The translations under genes and the position numbers were made by a program. Below are positions 34,422 through 42,654 of a stretch of DNA of 64,000 nt, piece after piece; within the stretch, counting starts at the first letter, position 1; every line of letters starts with the position of its first letter. The notes below the pieces were generated by a model that worked only from the letters and a program-made list of their open reading frames with translations, ran no database searches and was not told where the DNA came from. Location: positions 124,001 to 188,000 of the forward strand of contig JAPOXG010000058.1 in NCBI GenBank assembly GCA_026707225.1, in the 5' to 3' direction. The DNA is from Chloroflexota bacterium. Lineage in GTDB: Bacteria; Chloroflexota; Anaerolineae; Aggregatilineales; Phototrophicaceae.

Positions 34422-35771
34422 ATGCTGATCATCAACGCGAACCTGATCACGCTGGGCGACGATCCGCGCATTCTGCCAAATCATGCGCTGTATATCGACG
34501 GCGGCCGTATCGCCGCCATGGGCGCGCCGGCTGAGTTGACGGCGAGCTACCCGGACGCCGAGCTTGTCGACGCCCGCGGGCAATATGTCATGCCGGGCGG
34601 GATTTGCGCCCACACGCATTTTTATGGCGCCTACGCCCGCGGCCTGGCGATTCCCGGTCCGGCGCCGCGTGATTTTCCTCAGATTCTGGAACGTCTGTGG
34701 TGGCCTCTGGACAAAGCGCTCGATCGGGATAGCGTGCGCGCCAGCGCCCTCGTCTGCCTGGTTGACGCCATCAAACATGGAACCACCAGCTTGATCGATC
34801 ATCACGCCAGCCCCAACTTCATCGCCGGCAGCCTCGATGTCATCGGCGAGTCTGCCGAGGAGGCCGGGCTGCGCGCCGTCCTCTGTTATGAAGTGACAGA
34901 TCGCGACGGTGGGGAAAAGATGCGCGCAGGCATCCATGAGAACCTGCGATTCATGGCCGCGACCGCTGACCATGAGCGACTGAAGGGCGCCTTCGGATTG
35001 CACGCCAGCCTTACGCTGAATGACGAGAGTTTGCGCGTCTGCGCCGATGCCATACCCGACGACGCCGGTTTTCACATCCACGTCGCCGAGCATGAAGCCG
35101 ACCAGGGGGACTGCCTGGTCAAGAGCGGCTTGAACGTGGTCGAGCGGCTGGATCGTTTTGGCGTCATGAATGAGCGTACAATCGCCGCCCATTGCGTGCA
35201 TATCGAAGCGCATGAACGGGACATATTGCTGGATCGCGGCGTCTGGGTCAGTCATCAGCCGCGCTCCAATATGAATAACGGGGTGGGCGCGGCCGATATC
35301 GACGGCTTGTTGGCGGCGGGCGTCAAGCTTTGCCTGGGCAACGACGGCTTCAGCAATAATATGTGGTCCGAGTGGAAGGCGGCCTACATGCTGCACAAGG
35401 TGGTCAATCGTGATCCGCGCCGCGCCGACGGCATGAATATCGCGCGCATGGCATGGGAAAACAACGCCCGCCTCATGGAAAACTTCTTCCCCCGCGCCAA
35501 GATCGGTGAAATCAGCGCCGGCGCGGTCGCCGATTTAATCTTTGTCGACTACCAGCCCTTTACCCCGCTGACCGCTGGCAATCTGCCCTGGCATTTGCTC
35601 TTCGGCTTTGAAGCGTCGATGGTGACGACGACCATCTGCGGCGGCCAGCTCTTGATGCGCGACCGTCAGTTGCTGACGCTTGACGAGTCCGCCATCGCGG
35701 CCGAAGCCATCGAATTGGCGCCGGCGGTCTGGGAAAGGTATACGCGAAATGCCCAGAATGTCCTACAATGA
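34422..35771 (+). CDS. ssnA: SsnA-type aminohydrolase
   Basis: A 449-residue amidohydrolase with PGGICAHTHFYGAYARG (H-x-H metal pair), FHIHVAEHEAD, AAHCVHIEAHE, and LGNDGFSNNMWSEWKAA with the catalytic Asp. The segment FPQILERLWWPLDKALD is close to the SsnA type found beside ygfK/ygeW in enteric purine clusters, where SsnA is a candidate ring-opening or deaminating enzyme. The metal/active-site groups are intact. The substrate is unknown. npdG starts 36 bases after the stop. Confidence 0.87.
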   Translation: MLIINANLITLGDDPRILPNHALYIDGGRIAAMGAPAELTASYPDAELVDARGQYVMPGGICAHTHFYGAYARGLAIPGPAPRDFPQILERLWWPLDKALDRDSVRASALVCLVDAIKHGTTSLIDHHASPNFIAGSLDVIGESAEEAGLRAVLCYEVTDRDGGEKMRAGIHENLRFMAATADHERLKGAFGLHASLTLNDESLRVCADAIPDDAGFHIHVAEHEADQGDCLVKSGLNVVERLDRFGVMNERTIAAHCVHIEAHERDILLDRGVWVSHQPRSNMNNGVGAADIDGLLAAGVKLCLGNDGFSNNMWSEWKAAYMLHKVVNRDPRRADGMNIARMAWENNARLMENFFPRAKIGEISAGAVADLIFVDYQPFTPLTAGNLPWHLLFGFEASMVTTTICGGQLLMRDRQLLTLDESAIAAEAIELAPAVWERYTRNAQNVLQ

Positions 35772-35807
35772 TGGACTGAACAAGGAAGACCACTTGCTGA
35801 GGCGGCG

Positions 35808-36470
35808 ATGAAAACATTGGCGATCTTGGGCGGAACGGGCAAGGAAGGCGCCGGTCTGGCGATGCGCTGGGCGCTTCACGGCCACCGCGTGATCATCGGT
35901 TCGCGATCGGTCGAGAAGGCGGAAACGCGCGCTGAGGAAATGAACGGCGAATTGGGCGCGGAATATCTGACGGGCTTCGCCAACGCGCAGGCTGCTGACC
36001 TGGCCGATATCGTCATTTTGAGCGTGCCCTACAGCGCGCATCAAGCCACGCTGGCTGCCGTCCGCCAGCAGTGTCAGGGCAAGATTCTGGTCGATTTGAC
36101 CGTGCCCTTGCAGCCGCCCGCGATCACTCAAGTGAATCTGCCGGGGGGCGGCGCCGCCGCGCTGGAAGCGCAATCCCTGCTAGGCGCCGGCGTCACCGTC
36201 GTAGCCGCCTTCCAGAACGTCAGCGCCGTCAAACTCAAGCAACTGGGGCAAGCGGTCGATTGCGATGTCTTGGTCTGCGCTGATGATGGCGCGGCGCGGA
36301 TGGCTGTCATCGAGCTGGTCGAGGCGGCCGGCATGCGCGGTCTGGATGCGGGCGCGCTGAAGAATGCGGTGGCGGCCGAGTCGCTGACGCCGGTGCTGCT
36401 GCACATCAACAAGACCTATGGCGTACAAGGCGCCGGCATACGCATCACCGGCCTGGACGATGAAGAATGA
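35808..36470 (+). CDS. npdG: F420-dependent NADP oxidoreductase (NpdG)
   Basis: A 220-residue enzyme that passes hydride between NADPH and coenzyme F420. LAILGGTGKEGAGLAMRWALHGHRVIIGSRS is the NADP-binding Rossmann start with the Ser/Arg selectivity loop. DIVILSVPYSAHQATL, GKILVDLTVPLQPP, VVAAFQNVSA and the closing GLDAGALKNAVAAESLTPVLL are NpdG/Fno hallmarks. It overlaps cofE by four bases (ATGA), so reduction and synthesis of F420 are co-transcribed. Confidence 0.93.
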   Translation: MKTLAILGGTGKEGAGLAMRWALHGHRVIIGSRSVEKAETRAEEMNGELGAEYLTGFANAQAADLADIVILSVPYSAHQATLAAVRQQCQGKILVDLTVPLQPPAITQVNLPGGGAAALEAQSLLGAGVTVVAAFQNVSAVKLKQLGQAVDCDVLVCADDGAARMAVIELVEAAGMRGLDAGALKNAVAAESLTPVLLHINKTYGVQGAGIRITGLDDEE

Positions 36471-37234
36471 TCTGCGCGCCCAAACTGATCGCTTATGCGA
36501 TACCGGGCATCCCGCTGATCAAAGCCGATGACGATATTATCGCTATCATCATCGAACGAGCGGATGCGGCCGGTATCCAGCTAAAGGCCGGCGATACCCT
36601 GGTCATCTCATCCAAAATCGTCTCCAAGTCTTTGGGGCGGCTGGTCGCGCTGGACGGCATCGAGCCATCGGCGGCCGCTCAGGCTTTGGCTGCCGAGACG
36701 GGCAAAGATCCGCGCCTTGTGGAATTGATCTTGGGTCAATCGCGGCGCGTTTCCCGCAAGCGTCCGGGCGTTTTGGTCACCGAGCATCATTTGGGGCTGG
36801 TCTCAGCCAACGCCGGCATTGACCGAAGCAATATCGAAGCGGGCGATGATATGGCGCTGCTGCTGCCGATCGATCCTGATGGCGCCGCCAGCGAATTTCG
36901 CGGCAGCATTCGACGGCGCCTCGGCATTGACGTGGCGGTTATCATCAGCGATACGCACGGGCGGCCATTCCGCGTCGGCAACGTGGGCGTGGCGATCGGC
37001 GCGGCCGGTTTGCCCGCGGTGAAAGACCTGCGCGGCCAGCGTGACCTGTATGGACGGGTGCTCGAGGTGACGCAAGTCGCTTACGCCGATCTGGTCGCTT
37101 CAGCGGCGCACTTGCTCTGTGGCGAAGCCGATGAGGGCTTGCCGGCGGTATTGTTAAGGGGCCTTGATCTCGGCGCGCCGCACGGCCGCGCGGCCGATTT
37201 GAATCGCGCCGCCGAGCATGATTTGTATCGTTGA
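36467..37234 (+). CDS. cofE: Coenzyme F420-0:L-glutamate ligase
   Basis: A 255-residue ligase that adds glutamates to F420-0. [60 protein letters not shown], and [27 protein letters not shown] make the family assignment secure. It lacks the C-terminal nitroreductase domain of actinobacterial FbiB; that function is encoded by the next, separate gene. Confidence 0.95.
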   Translation: MICAPKLIAYAIPGIPLIKADDDIIAIIIERADAAGIQLKAGDTLVISSKIVSKSLGRLVALDGIEPSAAAQALAAETGKDPRLVELILGQSRRVSRKRPGVLVTEHHLGLVSANAGIDRSNIEAGDDMALLLPIDPDGAASEFRGSIRRRLGIDVAVIISDTHGRPFRVGNVGVAIGAAGLPAVKDLRGQRDLYGRVLEVTQVAYADLVASAAHLLCGEADEGLPAVLLRGLDLGAPHGRAADLNRAAEHDLYR

Positions 37235-37241
37235 GTTGCTG

Positions 37242-37847
37242 ATGAACAGTGCTGACTTGCTGAACTTCATGCGCGGGCGGCGTTCATTGCGGCGTTACCA
37301 ACGCGAAGACGTGCCCCGCGCTTGGATCGAAAGCTTGCTGGAGGCCGCTATATGGGCGCCTTCCGCCCACAATCGGCAGCCCTGGCGCTTTGTCATTATT
37401 GATGAGAAGCCGACAAAAGAGAGGCTGGCGAGTGAAATGGGGGCGGCGCTGCAGCGGGATCTCAGAGCCGACGGCCTGGCGCAAGCTGTCATTGACGCCG
37501 ATGTCGGTCGCTCTTACGCTCGAATTACTTCAGCGCCGCTATTGATCTTGGTCTGCATGAGCCTTGCCGATATGGATGTCTATTCGGACGATCAGCGCAA
37601 TCGCCACGAACTCACCATGGCGCAGCAGAGCACGGCGATGGCGGGCCAGAACATGCTCCTAATGGCGGAAAAATTGGGATTGGGCGCCTGTTGGATCTGC
37701 GCGCCTTTATTCTGTCAGGATTTGGTCGCCGCGGTCTTGGAGCTCCCGGCTGACTGGCGGCCCCAGGGAATGATCACGCTGGGTCACCCGGCCGAGCGGC
37801 GAGAGCGCAGCCGCGAGCCCTGGGAGACGAGAGTATTGTGGCGTTAG
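37242..37847 (+). CDS. Nitroreductase-family flavoprotein, candidate dehydro-F420-0 reductase
   Basis: A 201-residue FMN-type nitroreductase: MRGRRSLRRYQREDVP, AAIWAPSAHNRQPWRFVIID, MAGQNMLLMAEKLGLGACWI and ITLGHPAERR. It lies directly between cofE and cofD. In actinobacteria the C-terminal half of FbiB has this fold and reduces dehydro-F420-0, the intermediate of the PEP-dependent F420 route. Here the two halves appear as neighbouring genes. The alternative start ATG 37218 overlaps cofE by 17 bases; I prefer 37242, which gives a normal N terminus. It overlaps cofD by 10 bases. Confidence 0.85.
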   Translation: MNSADLLNFMRGRRSLRRYQREDVPRAWIESLLEAAIWAPSAHNRQPWRFVIIDEKPTKERLASEMGAALQRDLRADGLAQAVIDADVGRSYARITSAPLLILVCMSLADMDVYSDDQRNRHELTMAQQSTAMAGQNMLLMAEKLGLGACWICAPLFCQDLVAAVLELPADWRPQGMITLGHPAERRERSREPWETRVLWR

Positions 37848-38782
37848 ACAAGAACATCGCCGTTTTGATTGGTGGTGTAGGCGGCGCCAAGCTGGCCAGC
37901 GGGCTGGTCGAGGCGGTCCCGCCTGAACGACTTACATTCATCGTCAACACCGGCGATGACTTTTGGCATCTTGGTTTGAAAATCTGTCCCGATCTCGATA
38001 CGCTGATGTATACGCTGGCTGGTCTGGTCAATCGTGAATGGGGCTGGGGAGTCGCGGATGATTCGACTGTCACCCTGGACAGTTTGGCGCGCCACTATCA
38101 AGTTGAGCCCTGGTTCCGCCTGGGAGACAAAGATCTGGCCACGCATTTGCTGCGAACGCACTGGCTGCGGCTGGGGCACAGCCTGACGGAGGCGACCGCC
38201 TGCCTCGGGGAACGGCTTGGCTTGCGCGCAACTGTCTTGCCGATGTGCGACGAAGAAGTGCCGACGATGGTCAATACTGTCGAGCGCGGCGAACTCGGCT
38301 TTCAGGAGTATTTCGTGAAACACGCTTGGAAGCCGGCGATTCGGGCGATCCGCCATCATGGCTGTGAGAAGGCGGGGCTTTCGCCGGGCGTCCGCCAGGC
38401 GCTCAGCGATGCAGACATTGTCTTGATCGCGCCTTCCAACCCCTGGCTGTCGCTGGCGCCGATCTTGGCGGTGCCGGGCTTCCGCGATTTGCTGCCGGGT
38501 TTGGCGGCGCCGCTGGTCGCGGTGACGCCAATCATCGCCGGAGACGCGGTCAAGGGACCGACGGCGAAGATCATGCGCGAGCTGGGGCTGGAGGTTTCGG
38601 CAAGAGAAGTCGCCCGCTTCTATAGCGGGCTCATCGATGGTTTCGTCGATGATCGGCGCAACCAGCCCTTTGCAATGAACGGCTTGCGGACCGTTCAGCT
38701 GAATACGCTGATGAATGACCAGGCGGACAAGGTCGCCCTGGCGCGCGCGCTGCTGGGCTGGATCGGGGGATGGGCGGTATGA
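37838..38782 (+). CDS. cofD: 2-phospho-L-lactate (phosphoenolpyruvate) transferase
   Basis: A 314-residue enzyme joining the activated phospho-acid to FO to give (dehydro)F420-0. IGGVGGAKLASGL, FIVNTGDDFWHLGLKICPDLDT, WGWGVADDSTVTLD, DIVLIAPSNPWLS, and the late TPIIAGDAVKGPTAKIM are CofD/FbiA signatures. GTG 37838 starts inside the nitroreductase gene. If the neighbouring nitroreductase acts as proposed, the substrate is enolpyruvyl-diphospho-guanosine and not lactyl-PPG. Confidence 0.96.
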   Translation: MALDKNIAVLIGGVGGAKLASGLVEAVPPERLTFIVNTGDDFWHLGLKICPDLDTLMYTLAGLVNREWGWGVADDSTVTLDSLARHYQVEPWFRLGDKDLATHLLRTHWLRLGHSLTEATACLGERLGLRATVLPMCDEEVPTMVNTVERGELGFQEYFVKHAWKPAIRAIRHHGCEKAGLSPGVRQALSDADIVLIAPSNPWLSLAPILAVPGFRDLLPGLAAPLVAVTPIIAGDAVKGPTAKIMRELGLEVSAREVARFYSGLIDGFVDDRRNQPFAMNGLRTVQLNTLMNDQADKVALARALLGWIGGWAV

Positions 38783-39426
38783 GCCTCTGGGCGATTATCC
38801 CGGTCAAACCGCTCAAGAACGCCAAGAGCCGCTTGTCGCCGGTTCTCCTGCCCGATCAGCGCTTCGAATTGGCGCAGGCGATGCTGCGCCATGTGCTGTC
38901 GGTGACGACGGCGATTCAGCAGATCGCCGGCGTCTTGGTGATCTCGCGCGATACCAAGGCGCTGGCCATCGCCCGCGAGTTGGGTGCCAAAACGCTGCAA
39001 GAAGGCGCCCTGTCCAACCTCAATCCAGCCTTGATGCGCGCCACCATGGTGGTCAAGAGTTGGCGCGCCGACGCGGTGCTGGTCTTGCCCGCCGATTTGC
39101 CCTTCATCAACGCGGAAGACATCGGCGGCTTGATTCAGCTGGCGCTGGACCGGTCGATTGTGATCGCCCCCGACAAGGCGCGCGACGGCACCAACGCCCT
39201 GTTGGTCCGGCCGCCTGGCGCGATCGAGTTTGAATACGGCGGCGGCAGTTTTGAACGGCATGTTCTGCTCGCGAAAGCTGCCGGGCTGCAAGCCTTCACT
39301 TATGAATCGGACCGGCTGGCGCTGGATATAGATTTGCCGGCAGACCTCGAGACTTATCAGCGTATCCTCGCAAGCGGGCGCTATGGGCATTTGCCCTCCT
39401 TTCCGCTTGCCTGCAGCGCCGGCTGA
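38779..39426 (+). CDS. cofC: 2-phospho-L-lactate/PEP guanylyltransferase
   Basis: A 215-residue nucleotidyltransferase that makes the GMP-activated phospho-acid for CofD. AIIPVKPLKNAKSRLSPVL is the CofC nucleotide loop with its Lys/Arg residues, and VLPADLPFINAEDI and APDKARDGTNALLVRPP, plus YGGGSFERHV, are family motifs. ATG 38779 overlaps the cofD stop (ATGA); the longer form from 38770 is less likely. FO synthase (CofG/CofH) is not in the window. Confidence 0.94.
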   Translation: MSLWAIIPVKPLKNAKSRLSPVLLPDQRFELAQAMLRHVLSVTTAIQQIAGVLVISRDTKALAIARELGAKTLQEGALSNLNPALMRATMVVKSWRADAVLVLPADLPFINAEDIGGLIQLALDRSIVIAPDKARDGTNALLVRPPGAIEFEYGGGSFERHVLLAKAAGLQAFTYESDRLALDIDLPADLETYQRILASGRYGHLPSFPLACSAG

Positions 39427-39510
39427 GCGCGTGGCCTTCGGGTGATAAATTCGCATACAATGTCTGATATCATGAAAAGACTCAACTGAGGCGGAAACGG
39501 GAGAAGACTG

Positions 39511-40518
39511 ATGGCTGATCGTGTAGCATTGTATCTGCAAGACGCGCACCCGCTGGCCGATGCGATCGAATATGTCAAATACGCCGAGCTCTGTGGCTTC
39601 GAGGCGGTTTGGCAAGCCGAGAGCCGGCTGGTCCGCGACGCAATCGTGCCGATGGCGGCTTTTGCAGCGGTGACATCGCGCATCAAAATCGGCTCCGGCG
39701 TCATCAACAACTGGACGCGCAACGCCGCCGTGATCGCCGCCACCTTCCTCACCCTCGATGACCTGGCGCAGGATCGAATCTATTGCGGCGTCGGCGCCTG
39801 GTGGGATCCACTGGCGGCAAAGGTCGGGATTGAACGGCGCAAGAATCTGCTAGCCATGCGCGAAGTCGTGACTGTTGTGCGGCGGCTGCTCAACCGAGAG
39901 CGCGTCAGCTTCGATGGCGAGTTTGTGCGGATGGACGATGTCGAGCTTGATGTCGTGCACGGGCGCAAAGAGCCGCGCAACGTGCCCATTTACATCGGCG
40001 CGACCGGGCCGAAAATGATGGCGCTGACGGGCGAAATCGCCGATGGCGCCGTGCTCAATTATTTGGTCTCGCCCAAGTACAACGAGATGGCGATGGCTCA
40101 GCTCGAGATCGGCGCGCGGAAAGCGGGCAAGTCGATCGAAGAAGTCGATCGCCCTCAGCTTGTCGTCTGCTCGGTGGATAACGATCGGGCGGCCGCTCTC
40201 GATGGCGCGCGCAAACTGGTGACGCAGTACCTGGGGCAGCAGCCGCATATCATGAAAGCCAGCGGCGTCAGCCAGGACCTGCTTGATGAGATCAATCAAG
40301 TCTTGACCTGGCCCGCGACCGAAGAACAAATCCTGGAGGCGATGAAACTGGTGCCCGACGATGTCGTGCAAATGATCACCGCTTCCGGCAGGCCCGATGA
40401 GGTGAAGGCCAAGGTGCGCGAATATATGGATGCCGGCGCCACTTGTCCCATCCTCTATCCCCTGGGCGACGACGTGCGCCTGATGATTGACACCTTCGCC
40501 AGCGGCTATTCGAACTAG
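39511..40518 (+). CDS. LLM-class (F420-dependent) oxidoreductase
   Basis: A 335-residue luciferase-like TIM-barrel protein: [59 protein letters not shown] and [28 protein letters not shown]. It resembles the Mer/F420-dependent branch (methylene-tetrahydropterin reductase-like) more than FMN-dependent monooxygenases. It follows the F420 genes by 84 bases, so it is a likely user of the cofactor. The substrate is unknown; a role on a purine- or folate-derived intermediate is possible but unproven. Confidence 0.88.
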   Translation: MADRVALYLQDAHPLADAIEYVKYAELCGFEAVWQAESRLVRDAIVPMAAFAAVTSRIKIGSGVINNWTRNAAVIAATFLTLDDLAQDRIYCGVGAWWDPLAAKVGIERRKNLLAMREVVTVVRRLLNRERVSFDGEFVRMDDVELDVVHGRKEPRNVPIYIGATGPKMMALTGEIADGAVLNYLVSPKYNEMAMAQLEIGARKAGKSIEEVDRPQLVVCSVDNDRAAALDGARKLVTQYLGQQPHIMKASGVSQDLLDEINQVLTWPATEEQILEAMKLVPDDVVQMITASGRPDEVKAKVREYMDAGATCPILYPLGDDVRLMIDTFASGYSN

Positions 40519-40549
40519 TTGGCTGCTTTCAGCGCTGAATTGAGATCAT

Positions 40550-41185
40550 GTGGGGAAGGCGTCTGTCGCGGTGAAGGTCCTCTGTGTTAGCGATACCGAG
40601 ATGCCGCAGCTCCACAATGCGGCGAATCTGCGCCGCCAATACAGCGATGTTGATCTGATCATCAGCTGCGGCGACATGCGCCCCAATTACCTGGATTTCA
40701 TCTCGAGCATCATCGGGGCGCCCCTGTTCTATGTGCGCGGCAATCACGATGAGATATATCACCACGAACCGCCCGGCGGCATCGATTTGCACGGACAGGT
40801 CTTGGAATACGGGGGGCTGATCATGGCGGGCTTGGAAGGCTCGATCCGCTACAACAAAGGCGAAATCCAATATACGCAGACGCAAATGCACAGCAAAGTG
40901 CTCGGCTTCGCGCCGTCGGTGATGTGGAATCGTTGGGCGCGCGGGCGCGGCATTGATCTTTTTATCACGCATTCTCCGGCGCGGGATATTCATGATGGAA
41001 AAGATTTCGCCCATCGCGGCTTTGACAGCTTCTTGAATTTCATGAAATGGTTTCGACCGCGTTACATGCTGCACGGACATGTCCATACCTGGGATCGGCG
41101 CAAGACCGTGCGGACGCAGTACGAAGCCACCTGCGTGCTGAATATCAATCCGTTCACGGTATTGGAACTGGAACCGCTGACCTGA
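40550..41185 (+). CDS. Calcineurin-like metallophosphoesterase
   Basis: A protein of about 211 residues with the metal-binding motifs: a D-x-[no H] variant at VLCVSDTEMPQL, then ISCGDMRPN, VRGNHDE, ITHSPARD and LHGHVHTW. The first motif has Asp-Thr-Glu where D-x-H is usual, so one metal ligand may differ. GTG 40550 or GTG 40571 could be the start. The substrate (phosphodiester or nucleotide) is unknown. It lies between the LLM oxidoreductase and the xanthine dehydrogenase genes, a place where a nucleotide phosphoesterase would fit. Confidence 0.87.
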   Translation: MGKASVAVKVLCVSDTEMPQLHNAANLRRQYSDVDLIISCGDMRPNYLDFISSIIGAPLFYVRGNHDEIYHHEPPGGIDLHGQVLEYGGLIMAGLEGSIRYNKGEIQYTQTQMHSKVLGFAPSVMWNRWARGRGIDLFITHSPARDIHDGKDFAHRGFDSFLNFMKWFRPRYMLHGHVHTWDRRKTVRTQYEATCVLNINPFTVLELEPLT

Positions 41186-41217
41186 AGGCAAATAGGGACT
41201 GAGGAGGCGGGTCAAGG

Positions 41218-42642
41218 ATGTGGAAAGCCTACCATAGCGTCAGCACCATCGACGAGGCTTTGGCGCTTTTGAACGATCAGGGCGGCGCGGCGCGCATTGT
41301 CGCCGGCGGCACCGACTTGATCATCGAGATGGAGCGCGGCCAGCATCCGCAGCTGGAGACGCTGATAGACATCACGCGGGTGGCGGACCTGGATCGGATT
41401 GCTCTGAGAGACGGCAGGATCGTCCTGGGTCCCCTGGTTACGCATAATCACGTTGTCGCGAGCGAGCTGATCCGCCAACGGGCGCTGCCCCTGGCCCAGG
41501 CCTCCTGGGAAGTTGGCGCGCCCCAGATCCGCAATCGCGCCACCGTCGCCGGCAATCTCATCACCGCTTCTCCCGCCAATGACACCATCACCCCGTTGAT
41601 CGCTCTGGAAGCTGAAGTCACGCTGACCTCGGCCGCCGGCGAGCGCGCCATGAAACTGGCGGACTTTTACCGCGGCTTTCGTCAGACCGTTCTTCGCCCC
41701 AATGAGCTTCTGCGCGAGATACGGATTCCGCCAATGGGCGATGATCAACGCGGCTTATTCCTGAAGCTGGGCTTGCGGCGCGCGCAGGCGATATCCGTCG
41801 TCGACGCGGCTGTCATCGTCCGTCTTGACAGTCAAGGCCGGGTCAGCGACGCCCGCGTCGCCCTGGGCAGCGTCGCGGCGACCATCGTGCGCGCCCCGGC
41901 GGCCGAAGCGTATTTGAACGGCAAATGCTTGACAGAAGAAACCGTCGCCGAAGCCGGGCGGCTGGCCAGCGCGTCGGTCCGGCCCATTGATGATGTGCGC
42001 GGCAGCGCCGAATACCGGGCGGAAATGGTGAAGATTCTGGTGGCGCGCGCCCTGCGTCAGCTGGCGTCAGGTGAACCGATTGATAATATCCCAGTGGCGC
42101 CGCCGATGCTCTGGGGCGCTGACGAAGGCATCGTCAAGCGCGGGCTGCGGGCCTCAATCGCGCATTCGACTGACCAGCCGATAAAGAGCCGCGTGAATGG
42201 CGTCGATGTAATCATCGCGACGGGCCAGCAAAAGTCGCTGCTGCATTGGCTGCGCGATGATGTCAAGCTTCCCGGCGCGAAAGAAGGCTGCGCCGAAGGC
42301 GAGTGCGGCGCTTGCACCGTCTTCCTCGATGATGTGGCGGTCATGTCTTGTATGGTACATGCCCCGCGCGCGCATGGCGCCGAAGTCGTCACGGTCGAGG
42401 GCTTGCAAACCGGCCAAACGCTGCATCCGATCCAGCAAGCCTTCATTGATCAAGCGGCGGTGCAATGCGGCTACTGCACACCGGGTTTTCTCATGTCGGG
42501 CGCCAAGCTGCTCGAAGAATTCGACGCGCCCGATACCGAACAAATCAACTACAGCATCAGCGGCAATTTGTGTCGCTGCACCGGCTATTACAAGATCGTG
42601 GACGCCTTCCGTCAGGCGGCGCGCATGAAAGCGGAAGTCTAG
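41218..42642 (+). CDS. xdhB: Xanthine dehydrogenase FAD/2Fe-2S fusion subunit
   Basis: A 474-residue protein combining two subunits. Residues 1-285 are the FAD-binding part (IVAGGTDLIIEMERG, GAPQIRNRATVAGNLITASPANDT). From about 325 on is the ferredoxin-like part, with the plant-type cluster ligands in EGCAEGECGACTVFL...SCM and the second cluster in QCGYCTPGFLMSG and LCRCTGYYKIVDA. The order FAD then 2Fe-2S is the reverse of the eukaryotic xanthine oxidase order but known in bacterial XdhA/HcrB-type fusions. GAGG precedes ATG 41218. The molybdenum subunit is encoded at 44443, after one intervening gene. Confidence 0.93.
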   Translation: MWKAYHSVSTIDEALALLNDQGGAARIVAGGTDLIIEMERGQHPQLETLIDITRVADLDRIALRDGRIVLGPLVTHNHVVASELIRQRALPLAQASWEVGAPQIRNRATVAGNLITASPANDTITPLIALEAEVTLTSAAGERAMKLADFYRGFRQTVLRPNELLREIRIPPMGDDQRGLFLKLGLRRAQAISVVDAAVIVRLDSQGRVSDARVALGSVAATIVRAPAAEAYLNGKCLTEETVAEAGRLASASVRPIDDVRGSAEYRAEMVKILVARALRQLASGEPIDNIPVAPPMLWGADEGIVKRGLRASIAHSTDQPIKSRVNGVDVIIATGQQKSLLHWLRDDVKLPGAKEGCAEGECGACTVFLDDVAVMSCMVHAPRAHGAEVVTVEGLQTGQTLHPIQQAFIDQAAVQCGYCTPGFLMSGAKLLEEFDAPDTEQINYSISGNLCRCTGYYKIVDAFRQAARMKAEV

Positions 42643-42654
42643 CAAGGCTAGGTC

